Assembly: GCA_034666705.1 (NCBI GenBank)
Contig: JAXDLH010000439.1
Span: 1 to 9,596, forward strand
Direction of reading: 5' to 3'
From: JAXDLH01 sp034666705
GTDB lineage: Bacteria; Chloroflexota; UBA6077; SHYK01
Length of the DNA: 9,596 bases
Below, piece after piece: positions 1 through 6,737 of the stretch (position 1 is its first letter; every line of letters starts with the position of its first letter). The position numbers and the translations under genes are program-made. The notes beneath the pieces are model-generated. The model had not been told where the DNA came from. It saw only the letters and a list, made by a program, of their open reading frames with translations, and made no database searches.

Positions 1-1201
1 AGCTTTTCAGCTCGAAGCTGGGCGTCCACAATCCCAACTGGCGCCGCAGCAGCAACTCCAGCGAAGCATCCGCCCCCTCAAACTGGTAACCCTGGTTCTC
101 GAGCTCCTTCACCGTCTGCACGGCCAGCCGCACCGCTGGCGCACGATCGTCCAGCGCAATGCCCATCTTCTCCGCAGCCGCATACAGATTGCTGCGGCCC
201 GCAAGCTCGGAGATCAGCACGCGCCGCAGGTTCCCGATCCGCGCCGGATTGACGTGCTCATAGGTGCTCTCGTTGCGCATCACCGCGCTCACGTGGATCC
301 CACCCTTGTGTGCAAAGGAGCTGCGACCCACGTATGGCTGGTTGTCGATCGGCACGAGGTTCGCGACGTCGTAGACGTACGCCGACAGGTCCGTGAGCTG
401 ATCGAGGTTGGCGGCACAGTTCATGTCGCCGCCAAGCTTGAGGGCGATCCCGGCAATCACCGGGCAGAGATCGACGTTGCCACAGCGCTCGCCGATGCCG
501 TTGATCGTCCCTTGTACCTGCGTGGCGCCGGCGCGCACCGCCGCGAGGGTGTTCGCAACGGCGCTCCCCGAGTCATTATGAACGTGGATACCGAGCGGCA
601 GGCTCACAACGCGCCGCACGTCTGCTATGGCCGCCTCGACGTCCCACGGCAGCATCCCGCCATTGGTATCACACAGGATGATCCAATCTGCGCCGGCCTC
701 AGCCGCAGCCAGCAACGTTTCCAGCGCATACTCAGAGTCCGCTCGGTACCCATCGAAAAAGTGCTCGGCATCGTAGATGAGCTCGCGTCCGGCGGCTTTC
801 ATCAGCGCCACGGACGAACGGATCATCTCGAGATTCTCGTCGAGCGTGGTACGCAGCGCGTCGGTGACGTGGAGCGTCCAACTCTTGCCGAACACCGTGA
901 CCACTGGCGTCTCGGCGACGAGCAACGTGCGCAGGTTCTCATCGTCCTCCGCCCGGACCCCGGGGCGGCGCGTGCTGCCAAATGCTGAGATCCGCGCATG
1001 CCGGAGATCGAGATCGCGCGCGCGTTGAAAGAAGTCCGAATCCTTCGGGTTCGAGCCCGGCCACCCGCCCTCGATATAGTCGATGCCGAATCCGTCGAGC
1101 CGCCGCGCGATCCGCAGCTTATCCTCGAGCGTCAAGCTGACGTGCTCGCCTTGCGAGCCATCCCGCAACGTCGTGTCGTAGACGAAGACTCGCTCCACCA
1201 T
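1..1201 (-). CDS. cimA: (R)-citramalate synthase CimA, 3' end cut by window edge
   Basis: Condenses pyruvate and acetyl-CoA to (R)-citramalate, the first step of the threonine-independent route to 2-oxobutyrate and isoleucine; cytosolic. The first 400 residues are present; family members are about 520-540, so most of the C-terminal LeuA-type allosteric domain is missing. Visible motifs: the TTLRDG catalytic entry at residues 10-15, the CimA-type EGGWPGSNPKD segment at 44-54, metal-binding HVHND at 206-210, GERCGN at 237-242 and FAHKGGIHVSAV at 296-307. The ATG at 1201 is preceded by a strong GAGGAGGG Shine-Dalgarno at 1204-1211. The gene stands behind its own promoter and an isoleucine-type T-box leader, which supports an isoleucine rather than a leucine (LeuA) role. 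LeuA or homocitrate synthase are the alternatives; the GGWPGSNPKD signature argues against both. Confidence 0.96.
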   Translation of the reverse strand, partial: MVERVFVYDTTLRDGSQGEHVSLTLEDKLRIARRLDGFGIDYIEGGWPGSNPKDSDFFQRARDLDLRHARISAFGSTRRPGVRAEDDENLRTLLVAETPVVTVFGKSWTLHVTDALRTTLDENLEMIRSSVALMKAAGRELIYDAEHFFDGYRADSEYALETLLAAAEAGADWIILCDTNGGMLPWDVEAAIADVRRVVSLPLGIHVHNDSGSAVANTLAAVRAGATQVQGTINGIGERCGNVDLCPVIAGIALKLGGDMNCAANLDQLTDLSAYVYDVANLVPIDNQPYVGRSSFAHKGGIHVSAVMRNESTYEHVNPARIGNLRRVLISELAGRSNLYAAAEKMGIALDDRAPAVRLAVQTVKELENQGYQFEGADASLELLLRRQLGLWTPSFELKS

Positions 1202-1289
1202 GTCCCTCCTCGACGAAGTACCGCCGGCGCTGCGCCACGCGGCGCAGCGCAAACCTGCCCTGTACCCCTGAGAAGCGCGCGGCGAGGGC

Positions 1290-1322
1290 AAACAAAAATC
1301 CCGTCCCCCTATGGGACGGGAT
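1290..1322 (-). terminator. Rho-independent terminator of the T-box leader
   Basis: A perfect 10-bp stem (ATCCCGTCCC at 1313-1322 with its complement at 1298-1307) encloses a 5-base loop and is followed by a T-rich run at 1290-1298. It begins a few bases after the T-box motif, and its 5' arm can instead pair with the T-box CGGG, giving mutually exclusive antiterminator and terminator folds. It lies about 90 bases before the cimA start. Confidence 0.93.
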
Positions 1323-1545
1323 TGTTTCCCGTGGTACCACCCAAATTGGCTGTGCGCCCACTCATTCGAGGTACGTGTTCATACCTCTGCCCTTGATAAC
1401 GGGCGGCGAACCCGGCCATGCCTACTTGGACCTGGAATCCGTTCGGATGGCAGCTCGGGGAGGATCTTCAATCGTGCTGCCGCGCCCGGTCGCACCAATC
1501 CGGGCTCTCTGATGCGGCACGTGCGACCTACTCGTTCCCGTCAGC
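1290..1545 (-). promoter_or_regulatory. T-box riboswitch leader, tRNA-Ile (AUC) specific, upstream of cimA
   Basis: Transcription-attenuating RNA leader that senses uncharged tRNA. Read on the minus strand, Stem I starts near 1545. Its lower 5' side carries the AGTA loop-E element (about 1528-1532) and its apical part carries AGAGAGC (1504-1510) and a GGTGCGA loop (about 1490-1496). The 3' side has GAA followed by the specifier ATC at 1463-1465. Aligning this arm with the Bacillus glyQS arm, recalled from memory, puts ATC at the exact position of the glycine GGC codon. A GAGGTA/TACCTC hairpin (about 1367-1386) fits Stem III. The conserved T-box motif, with core GGGTGGTACCACGGG, is at 1328-1342 and supplies the TGG that pairs with the tRNA acceptor end. 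An intrinsic terminator follows. When tRNA-Ile is uncharged the antiterminator should form and cimA be transcribed. Confidence 0.94.
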
Positions 1546-1569
1546 GCCAATGCCTATTGAATTGTGTTG

Positions 1570-1598
1570 ATTCTACGCCAAGTCCACGGGCGACGCAA
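1570..1598 (-). promoter_or_regulatory. Predicted sigma-70-type promoter for the T-box/cimA transcript
   Basis: Minus-strand -35 TTGCGT (1593-1598), a 17-base spacer and -10 TAGAAT (1570-1575) would start transcription near 1563, about 20 bases before T-box Stem I. It lies in the 50-base space after the NRDE stop at 1651, which also holds a small CCGCT/AGCGG hairpin (1602-1614) too weak to call a terminator. Position relative to the leader is the best support. Confidence 0.6.
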
Positions 1599-1650
1599 AT
1601 TCCGCTCGAAGCGGCTCGCGGCACGATCCCTGCCAATGCCACCCCGCGAG

Positions 1651-2394
1651 CTACTGGTGCGGCGGGACGGCGAGCGCCACGGGCGGCAGCGCCTCGTACG
1701 GATGCGACGGGTCCGACGGCGGACCATCCGCGTGCCAGTATGCCGCGAGCGATCCGTCGACCCGCACAGCGATGAGGCTCGACGATACCGTACCCCGATC
1801 GCCTCCTGCCCGACAGATGGGGTTCGGCCCGCGAGTGTCGCGGCACAAGGCAGCCAACAGTTCGAGCAGACCGTGCAGTGGCGTAGTCCACACGTCGAGC
1901 TCGGCGACGTACGCAAGGCCGCGTTCGACTTCCGGCAGCATCGCGTCGTCGGAGTCTCCATGATTGGTCACGACGTGCGCACCCACTCCGAGCCGCCGGG
2001 CGTCGCCGCGCCACGTCATGCTCCAGCCGTCACGTGGTCCCGCACACACTAAATTGAATGGGTTGTAGTGGCTCGACGCCAGTGCATCGTGGACGTATAC
2101 CTGCCCCTCGGCCGGGCCGGGCTGGCGCAGCACCTCCAAGCAGAGCATGCCGCGCGACGGCAGCTCGGCATCGACGGTGCCATCGCGCCGATTCGTAATC
2201 GCCACGACCATGCCGCGCTCGTTGACCCCAAGCCACGTACCGCCAGCCACCTCATCGCGACCAGCCCAGAGCGCCGGCGAGCCGGGCCAGCGGCGCGGAC
2301 CGGTGGACGGTCGCGTGCGCACCTCGTCACGGTTCGCCGCCAGGATGACCGGATAATCCGGATGCATCCGACGCAAGAGCAAGATAAAACACAT
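1651..2394 (-). CDS. NRDE family protein (TANGO2 homologue)
   Basis: Member of the NRDE/TANGO2 family, whose biochemical role in bacteria is unsettled. The 247-residue protein shows the family's start: MC with a potential nucleophilic Cys2 (an Ntn-hydrolase-like arrangement), then HPDYPVILAANRDE at residues 11-24 containing the NRDE signature. GGTWLG, an ITN(R) segment, NHGDSDDAMLPEV-like and GTVSSSL segments also follow the family pattern. Length is normal for the family (about 230-270). The ATG at 2394 lies 12 bases after the response-regulator stop, with only a weak Shine-Dalgarno, suggesting coupled translation as the last gene of the com-like operon. Whether it takes part in signalling or is a passenger cannot be told from sequence. 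Confidence 0.9.
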   Translation of the reverse strand: MCFILLLRRMHPDYPVILAANRDEVRTRPSTGPRRWPGSPALWAGRDEVAGGTWLGVNERGMVVAITNRRDGTVDAELPSRGMLCLEVLRQPGPAEGQVYVHDALASSHYNPFNLVCAGPRDGWSMTWRGDARRLGVGAHVVTNHGDSDDAMLPEVERGLAYVAELDVWTTPLHGLLELLAALCRDTRGPNPICRAGGDRGTVSSSLIAVRVDGSLAAYWHADGPPSDPSHPYEALPPVALAVPPHQ

Positions 2395-2406
2395 CAGCGG
2401 AATCCG

Positions 2407-3090
2407 TCAGAACCCAGATCGGGAGCGATGTTCATCGACCACATCCTCCTCCGGGATGAGTCCGTACTGACGGGCCTTCACGATCACTTCGGCGCGCGAG
2501 CGCGCTTTCAGCTTGGTCAGGAGTCGGCTCACATGGTATTCGACCGTCTTGACGGTCAAAAGGAGCGCATCAGCCACTTCGACGTTGCGACATCCTGAGG
2601 CGATCAGGCGCAGCACTTCGTACTCCCGAGCGGTGAGCCCTGCGAGAGCCGACGTGACCTCCACCGACTCTGCAGCGTCCGAAATCACCACCTTTTCGCC
2701 CGCGGCGACCCGCCGAATCGCATTGGCGATTCGCTCACCGGAGATAGTCTTGTGCAGATAGCCGCGCGCACCAAGCTGCATCATGGCGCGCACATAGCCG
2801 ATCTCGTCGTACCCCGTGATAGCAAGAATCGCCACTGCCGGCCATTGTTTGCGAACCTCGCGGGCCACCTCGATGCCACTTATGTCTGGCAGTCGGATAT
2901 CGAGGAGCAGAACGTCGGGCTGCAACTCCCCAACGAGGTAGAGCGCCTGCCGACCATTCGGCGCAAGCCCCACGACCTCAATGCCCTTGGCCCGGGCAAG
3001 CGATGCCCGAGTTCCAACGCCCATTATCGGATGGTCGTCGACGACGACCACGCGGATTGCCCGTGGCGCCTCGGTTTTGGCATCAGCCAA
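2407..3090 (-). CDS. comA: ComA-like NarL/LuxR-family response regulator
   Basis: Cytosolic DNA-binding response regulator, the expected partner of the overlapping kinase. Of its 227 residues, a receiver domain covers about 11-130, with acidic pair D18-D19, phosphoacceptor D64 (in LLLD), switch T92 and conserved K114. A LuxR-type helix-turn-helix covers about 150-212 (LTAREYEVL, then VADALLLTVKTVEYHVSRLLTKL). ITGYDE around residues 91-96 and LHKTISGERI resemble the matching stretch of Bacillus ComA as I recall it, as does the HTH recognition region. The reading frame opens with TTG at 3090, overlapping the kinase stop by 8 bases; the next in-frame start (GTG, V14) would cut into the first beta strand, so TTG is preferred. 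A G-rich run just upstream may serve as the ribosome site. NarL-family membership is certain; the ComA label rests on context. Confidence 0.9.
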   Translation of the reverse strand: MADAKTEAPRAIRVVVVDDHPIMGVGTRASLARAKGIEVVGLAPNGRQALYLVGELQPDVLLLDIRLPDISGIEVAREVRKQWPAVAILAITGYDEIGYVRAMMQLGARGYLHKTISGERIANAIRRVAAGEKVVISDAAESVEVTSALAGLTAREYEVLRLIASGCRNVEVADALLLTVKTVEYHVSRLLTKLKARSRAEVIVKARQYGLIPEEDVVDEHRSRSGF

Positions 3091-5401
3091 TCGGTACCCC
3101 CCGTGGGATCATCGCCGTGACGACGGTTCCTCCCATGCGATCCGTCGCAAGAGTGACGACGCCATACCACGGTCGGAGTCGCTCGCGCATCCCTAATACA
3201 CCAAGGTGCTCAGCGCCCTCTCCTTCGACAAGCTCGAAGCCGCAGCCGTTATCGACGACGCTCAACGCCACGCGATCCTCCTCGCGCGTCAGGGTGACCA
3301 CCACCTGGTCAGCTCCCGAATGCTTGAGACAGTTGTTCAAGGCTTCCTGGGCAACTCGGTACAGCGCAACCTCCAATGCGACGTCCAAACGTCCGAATGG
3401 CAGACGATCATTGGTGGTCACCGTCAATGAAGCCGAGAGGTCCGAGCGGGCGCGGAGGTCGTTCACCACCCACTCGAGACCCTCGACGAGCCCAAAGTCA
3501 TCGAGGACAGGAGGGCGGAGGCCAGCGCAGATCGCCCGCAGCGAGACGATGATCTCCTCGGCATCCTTGCGCCAGCGACGTGCAACTGCGCCGGCCGCTC
3601 GACTATTCATCGCCCGCGTCAGCAGAATCGCCCGCTGCAACGGGTCGTCGTGCAGGTCGAGGGCAAGACGTGCGCGCTCCTCCTCCTGCACCTGCATGAG
3701 TCGCAAACTGAGAGCACCCAACGCGCTCTCCCGATCCTGCAGTTCGGCGACCCGCAGATGGAGCTCCTGAAGCAGGAGCACGTTCTGCAGCGCAGTGGCG
3801 ACGAGGGGCACCGCCGTTGCGATCAGGGCTGCATCGCGCCCCGAAAGCTCGACGTCCTGGCGCTTCGGCCCAACGCCCAGTACGCCGATGCGCACGCCAT
3901 CAGCCACGAGCGGGAATTGGCCCCGAGCCGGCTGGCTTCCCGGGGGACTTGATGCCTCCCGCTCTCCAGTGTCCCATCTGAGCTCCGGCGGCTCGTCTCC
4001 CCAACGATACAGGCGCGCTGGAGCATCCTGCTTGACGTCCAACGTGATCGCCGCCCAGGAGAGGTCGAGCGTCTTCCCGAGGCGAGCCAGCGCATGATCG
4101 GCGATCTGCTTGACGTCTTTCAGATGCACGATCTCATTGCCCAGGTTCTGCAGCGTCTCCGAGTACGAATAGACGTCGCGAAATAGGCGCCGTTCGAGGG
4201 CCCGGCGAAGCCGCGACTGGAGCAAGGGGAACGTACCGGCTACGACCGCCACCGACAGGACGGGTGACGTAAAGACATTACCCAGGTCGCCAACTCCTGC
4301 ATCGAGCCAACGCGCGAGCCCCGTCCAGACCAGGCTATAGACACCGAGCAGCCCGAACCAGACGATGAGCGCGATGAGTCCGCGCCGGACGAAGTGCTGG
4401 ATCCCCAGAAACTGGCGGCTGAGTATCGCGGCGCCGAGGCTCGCCGGCAACAACAGAATACTGACGATTGCAAGCTCTGGTGGAACGAGATAGCCAACTC
4501 CCACGACAAATGGCAGCATGGACAACAAGCAGAACGGTGCAGCTCCAGCGAGGGTGCCAAGGACCATGAACCCGATTGCACTACGTGCCTGCGGACTTTG
4601 AAGTGAGAACCGCCGGGCCGAGATTGCAATCAAAATACTCGCCACGAGGAGATCACACGCAATGGAAACCATGAAAAATTTCTGGAGCACATCGTAGAGC
4701 GAAGGCTGTCGAATCACGACCCAAAGGTAGGGAGCCGCAACCAGGAGATGAACGCCAAGCCACGCCTTGAGCGACGAACGAGCGGTTGACGAGGTGAGCC
4801 GATTGACAGGAAAGACGGAAAACAAGACGACGGCGCTCGCGCCAAAGGCAAGCGCGCCGAAATAGACCGTTGCGAGCGCCCAGCCGGCGCTATGCGAGGT
4901 AGCGAGCGAGGCACCCACGGCGCTCGCGGCGGCGACCGCGAAGGCCAGGAATACTGTTGCCGGGAGCGCGTCCACGGCGATGATGAAGACGACTCCCCCA
5001 ACGGTAAGGAAGCAGGCCGCAGTGGTGAGGAAGATAGCTTGTCCCAGAAGCGACGTGCGAAACGAGTTGGCTGCCACCGCCGTGAATGGTGCCCCGGACT
5101 GAGGGATGACGCGCACTGTCGTGGCCGTCTCGAGCGAGTCAATCGTGGCGGGGCCCGCCGGTCGCCCGTCCACCTCCACGAGGTGATCTCCGGGGCGAAT
5201 GCCGGCATCCCAGCCCAGCCCCGCAGGCTGCAGCCAGTCCACCACCAGGGAATCCCCATCCAATTCGGCGCGTATGCCGAGCGACGGGCCACGGACGGTC
5301 TCCGCGATGCCACGTTGCGCAAGCACCAGCAGCGCTACGGCGATCGCCGCGACAATGACCCAGCGATGGACCTGGTGCAGGGGCTGTCTAACGACCGCCA
5401 T
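3083..5401 (-). CDS. comP: ComP-like membrane sensor histidine kinase with N-terminal PDZ-like domain
   Basis: Predicted pheromone receptor kinase of the inner membrane. At 772 residues it matches Bacillus ComP (about 769) in length and layout. It has TM1 at about 14-29, an extracytoplasmic PDZ-like segment at about 45-105 (AGIRPGDHLVEVDGRPAG), then eight or nine hydrophobic helices between 118 and 394, a GAF-like linker (about 410-540) and the kinase core. The HisKA_3 box LALDLHDDPLQ carries phosphoacceptor H584. RPPVLDDFGL is at 629-638, the N-box EALNN at 686-690, the G1 box DNGCGF at 717-722 and a G2-like GVLGMRERL at 734-742, so the kinase looks active. ATG at 5401 has a strong GGAGGAGG (5404-5411) and overlaps the comQ-like gene by 14 bases; the 3' end overlaps the regulator by 8. 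Other HPK7-family kinases lack the PDZ-between-TM1-and-TM2 feature. Confidence 0.92.
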   Translation of the reverse strand: MAVVRQPLHQVHRWVIVAAIAVALLVLAQRGIAETVRGPSLGIRAELDGDSLVVDWLQPAGLGWDAGIRPGDHLVEVDGRPAGPATIDSLETATTVRVIPQSGAPFTAVAANSFRTSLLGQAIFLTTAACFLTVGGVVFIIAVDALPATVFLAFAVAAASAVGASLATSHSAGWALATVYFGALAFGASAVVLFSVFPVNRLTSSTARSSLKAWLGVHLLVAAPYLWVVIRQPSLYDVLQKFFMVSIACDLLVASILIAISARRFSLQSPQARSAIGFMVLGTLAGAAPFCLLSMLPFVVGVGYLVPPELAIVSILLLPASLGAAILSRQFLGIQHFVRRGLIALIVWFGLLGVYSLVWTGLARWLDAGVGDLGNVFTSPVLSVAVVAGTFPLLQSRLRRALERRLFRDVYSYSETLQNLGNEIVHLKDVKQIADHALARLGKTLDLSWAAITLDVKQDAPARLYRWGDEPPELRWDTGEREASSPPGSQPARGQFPLVADGVRIGVLGVGPKRQDVELSGRDAALIATAVPLVATALQNVLLLQELHLRVAELQDRESALGALSLRLMQVQEEERARLALDLHDDPLQRAILLTRAMNSRAAGAVARRWRKDAEEIIVSLRAICAGLRPPVLDDFGLVEGLEWVVNDLRARSDLSASLTVTTNDRLPFGRLDVALEVALYRVAQEALNNCLKHSGADQVVVTLTREEDRVALSVVDNGCGFELVEGEGAEHLGVLGMRERLRPWYGVVTLATDRMGGTVVTAMIPRGVPIG

Positions 5402-6320
5402 TGCCTCCTCCGGCGTGCGAGACGACTTGCACTCGAGGCACCAACCGCCGCAAGCGCAGCACCTCGGCCCGACCGGTCCGGTCCCGAATTACACGCAGCG
5501 TCGCAAGCGCTTCTTGCCGGTGGGCGCGCGCCACGACCCAGGCGAAGTGAATGCCGCCCACCGAGTGGATGAGATCCGCAACTCGCCGCTCATCCATCCT
5601 CTCGCCCGCGCCACCATACCAGTCCAGGAGCGACTGGATCCCCTCCTCGCGAGCGACGCGCAGCGCGAACGCCACCGGCAGCGTTTTCTTGCGTCGCGCG
5701 AGATCGCTGCCGCGCCCCACGGCGTCGCGCGACGCGCCGGCCATGTCGTTCAAGAGCTGGCCCACCATGCCAATGTGCTCGCCGAATTCACCGACGAGCC
5801 CCAGAATCTCAGGATTATCCGTCACAACGGCGGCACCGAGCTGACACGCCATGCCGATACCAATACTCGACTTCCGGCGGGTCATGTCAAGGGCCGTTTC
5901 CTCTGAGACGTCGGTGTTCGCCTCGAGCACGAGATCAGAATGTTGGCCTGAGCAGGCGATCAGCAACGCGTGGGCAATAAGCTCGCCCGCCAGGAGCGCA
6001 CGCTCCGCGCCCAGGGTGGCTGCCAAATCGTTGGTGGCGCGTTGGGCGAGCCATGCCAGCGCGGGAATGGCGTTTACAGCCTGCTCGATGGGTGCGAGCT
6101 GCTCGTTCCATTCGCGGTCGATAAGATCATCCGCGACATCCATCGCAGAAACGACGAATTGCAGCGCAGCGGCGGCCGGAGTGGCAAGGAGGGGGTCACC
6201 GCCGAGTGCGGCACACGTGTCGAGGACGAACGCCGGCCAGCGCATCGTGGCCCGCTCGTAGAGGAAGTCGCCGCGGGCCATAAGTAGGCGAAGGAGCGCT
6301 GAAAACGTCGGATCGGCCAC
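5388..6320 (-). CDS. comQ: ComQ-like isoprenyl transferase (polyprenyl synthetase fold)
   Basis: Predicted to transfer a geranyl or farnesyl group to a Trp of the ComX-type precursor. Numbered from GTG at 6320 (310 residues; Bacillus ComQ about 300), the first Asp-rich motif is MDVADDLIDREW with DDLID at 64-68. GQHSD at 125-129 is a stretch I recall as GQHDD in Bacillus ComQ. The second Asp-rich region is degenerate (NDMAG at 191-195) and followed by SDLARRKKTLP at 205-215. A weakened second motif is typical of ComQ and unlike chain-elongating synthases. The start is uncertain: GTG 6320 has no Shine-Dalgarno, and coding-like sequence (LLRIADYVGSAITSS) continues upstream to about 6400. TTG 6437 or ATG 6503 would overlap the small upstream gene, and the ATG-derived N-terminus is Arg-rich and looks like a frame shadow. 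A housekeeping polyprenyl synthase is the alternative, disfavoured by context. Confidence 0.86.
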   Translation of the reverse strand: MADPTFSALLRLLMARGDFLYERATMRWPAFVLDTCAALGGDPLLATPAAAALQFVVSAMDVADDLIDREWNEQLAPIEQAVNAIPALAWLAQRATNDLAATLGAERALLAGELIAHALLIACSGQHSDLVLEANTDVSEETALDMTRRKSSIGIGMACQLGAAVVTDNPEILGLVGEFGEHIGMVGQLLNDMAGASRDAVGRGSDLARRKKTLPVAFALRVAREEGIQSLLDWYGGAGERMDERRVADLIHSVGGIHFAWVVARAHRQEALATLRVIRDRTGRAEVLRLRRLVPRVQVVSHAGGGNGGR

Positions 6321-6400
6321 GCTGCTTGTGATGGCCGATCCGACGTAGTCCGCAATGCGGAGGAGGCGAGGGCTCGGGTGAGCCCGCCGGGTATTGGTCT

Positions 6401-6616
6401 TTACCGGACGAGTTCCGGAGAGGCAGCGAGCGCCCAATCCGCGGTACCCGCGGCTGGAACGAGCCCATTGGTCTCGCCACCCGCGGCGCGAATGCGGCTC
6501 CAAAGCGTCCGCACTGCGGCGCGCTCCGACGCGTCAACCTGGGCAAGCTGGGAAGGTACGGGCTTCTCGCCCCGGGCGAGTGAGCGTACGGCGTCGTGCA
6601 ACGCAGACAGGTCCAT
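6401..6616 (-). CDS. comX: Candidate ComX-like pheromone precursor, 71 residues
   Basis: Small predicted precursor of a prenylated signalling peptide. Starting at ATG 6616, it has a very good GGAGGA (6621-6626) four bases upstream; a TTG at 6628 is possible but sits on that ribosome site. The 71 residues fall in the ComX precursor range (about 53-73). The N-terminal half is helical (MDLSALHDAVRSLARGE), with a middle QLAQVDASERAAVRTLW that follows the spacing of the ComX 'IGFDxxExExI' stretch. After a Gly-rich break comes a C-terminal tail GTADWALAASPELVR. Trp61, ten residues from the end, is the likely prenylation site; Trp39 is a second Trp in the helical part. There is no signal peptide or Cys. 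It is directly upstream of the comQ-like gene, whereas Bacillus has comX after comQ. Identity rests on size, Trp placement and neighbours, not on clear overall similarity. Confidence 0.68.
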   Translation of the reverse strand: MDLSALHDAVRSLARGEKPVPSQLAQVDASERAAVRTLWSRIRAAGGETNGLVPAAGTADWALAASPELVR

Positions 6617-6620
6617 GGGG

Positions 6621-6626
6621 TCCTCC
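6621..6626 (-). promoter_or_regulatory. Shine-Dalgarno of the candidate comX
   Basis: GGAGGA with four C residues before ATG 6616. It decides the start of the small gene in favour of ATG 6616 over TTG 6628, and is good evidence that this short frame is translated. Confidence 0.8.
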
Positions 6627-6682
6627 AAAACTTCTAACGTGATCAGGCTACTCGCCTAATCCGTGCGGGATCGCCCTTACTT

Positions 6683-6710
6683 ACCATACCGGCGATCAAC
6701 AACAATACAA
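6683..6710 (-). promoter_or_regulatory. Possible promoter of the comX-Q-P-A-NRDE unit
   Basis: An AT-rich patch in an otherwise GC-rich window offers minus-strand TTGTAT (6705-6710), a 16-base spacer and TATGGT (6683-6688), giving a start near 6676 and a leader of about 60 bases. An alternative pairing, TTGTTG (6700-6705) with AAGTAA (6677-6682), has a 17-base spacer. Neither matches consensus well, as expected for an activator-dependent promoter. Confidence 0.4.
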
Positions 6711-6737
6711 AATCAACCGTACTTCCACAGATTAGTC

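Noticed and set aside
254..988. 244-codon plus-strand open frame
   Set aside because: Fully antisense to cimA, which has intact catalytic motifs; no ribosome site or family features.
1460..1462. CTC (Leu) as the T-box specifier codon
   Set aside because: This triplet overlaps the base just 3' of ATC and is three positions off the canonical specifier place relative to the GAA and GAGC landmarks; ATC fits both the geometry and the isoleucine pathway.
1602..1614. Terminator of the com-like/NRDE operon (CCGCT/AGCGG hairpin)
   Set aside because: Only five base pairs with a 3-base loop and AATTT after it; too weak to call, and it abuts the cimA promoter -35.
2068..2598. 176-codon plus-strand open frame spanning the NRDE/regulator junction
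   Set aside because: Covers parts of two well-supported minus-strand genes and shows no domain of its own.
3003..3770. 255-codon plus-strand open frame
   Set aside because: Antisense to the kinase catalytic core; Arg/Ser-rich composition typical of a shadow frame.
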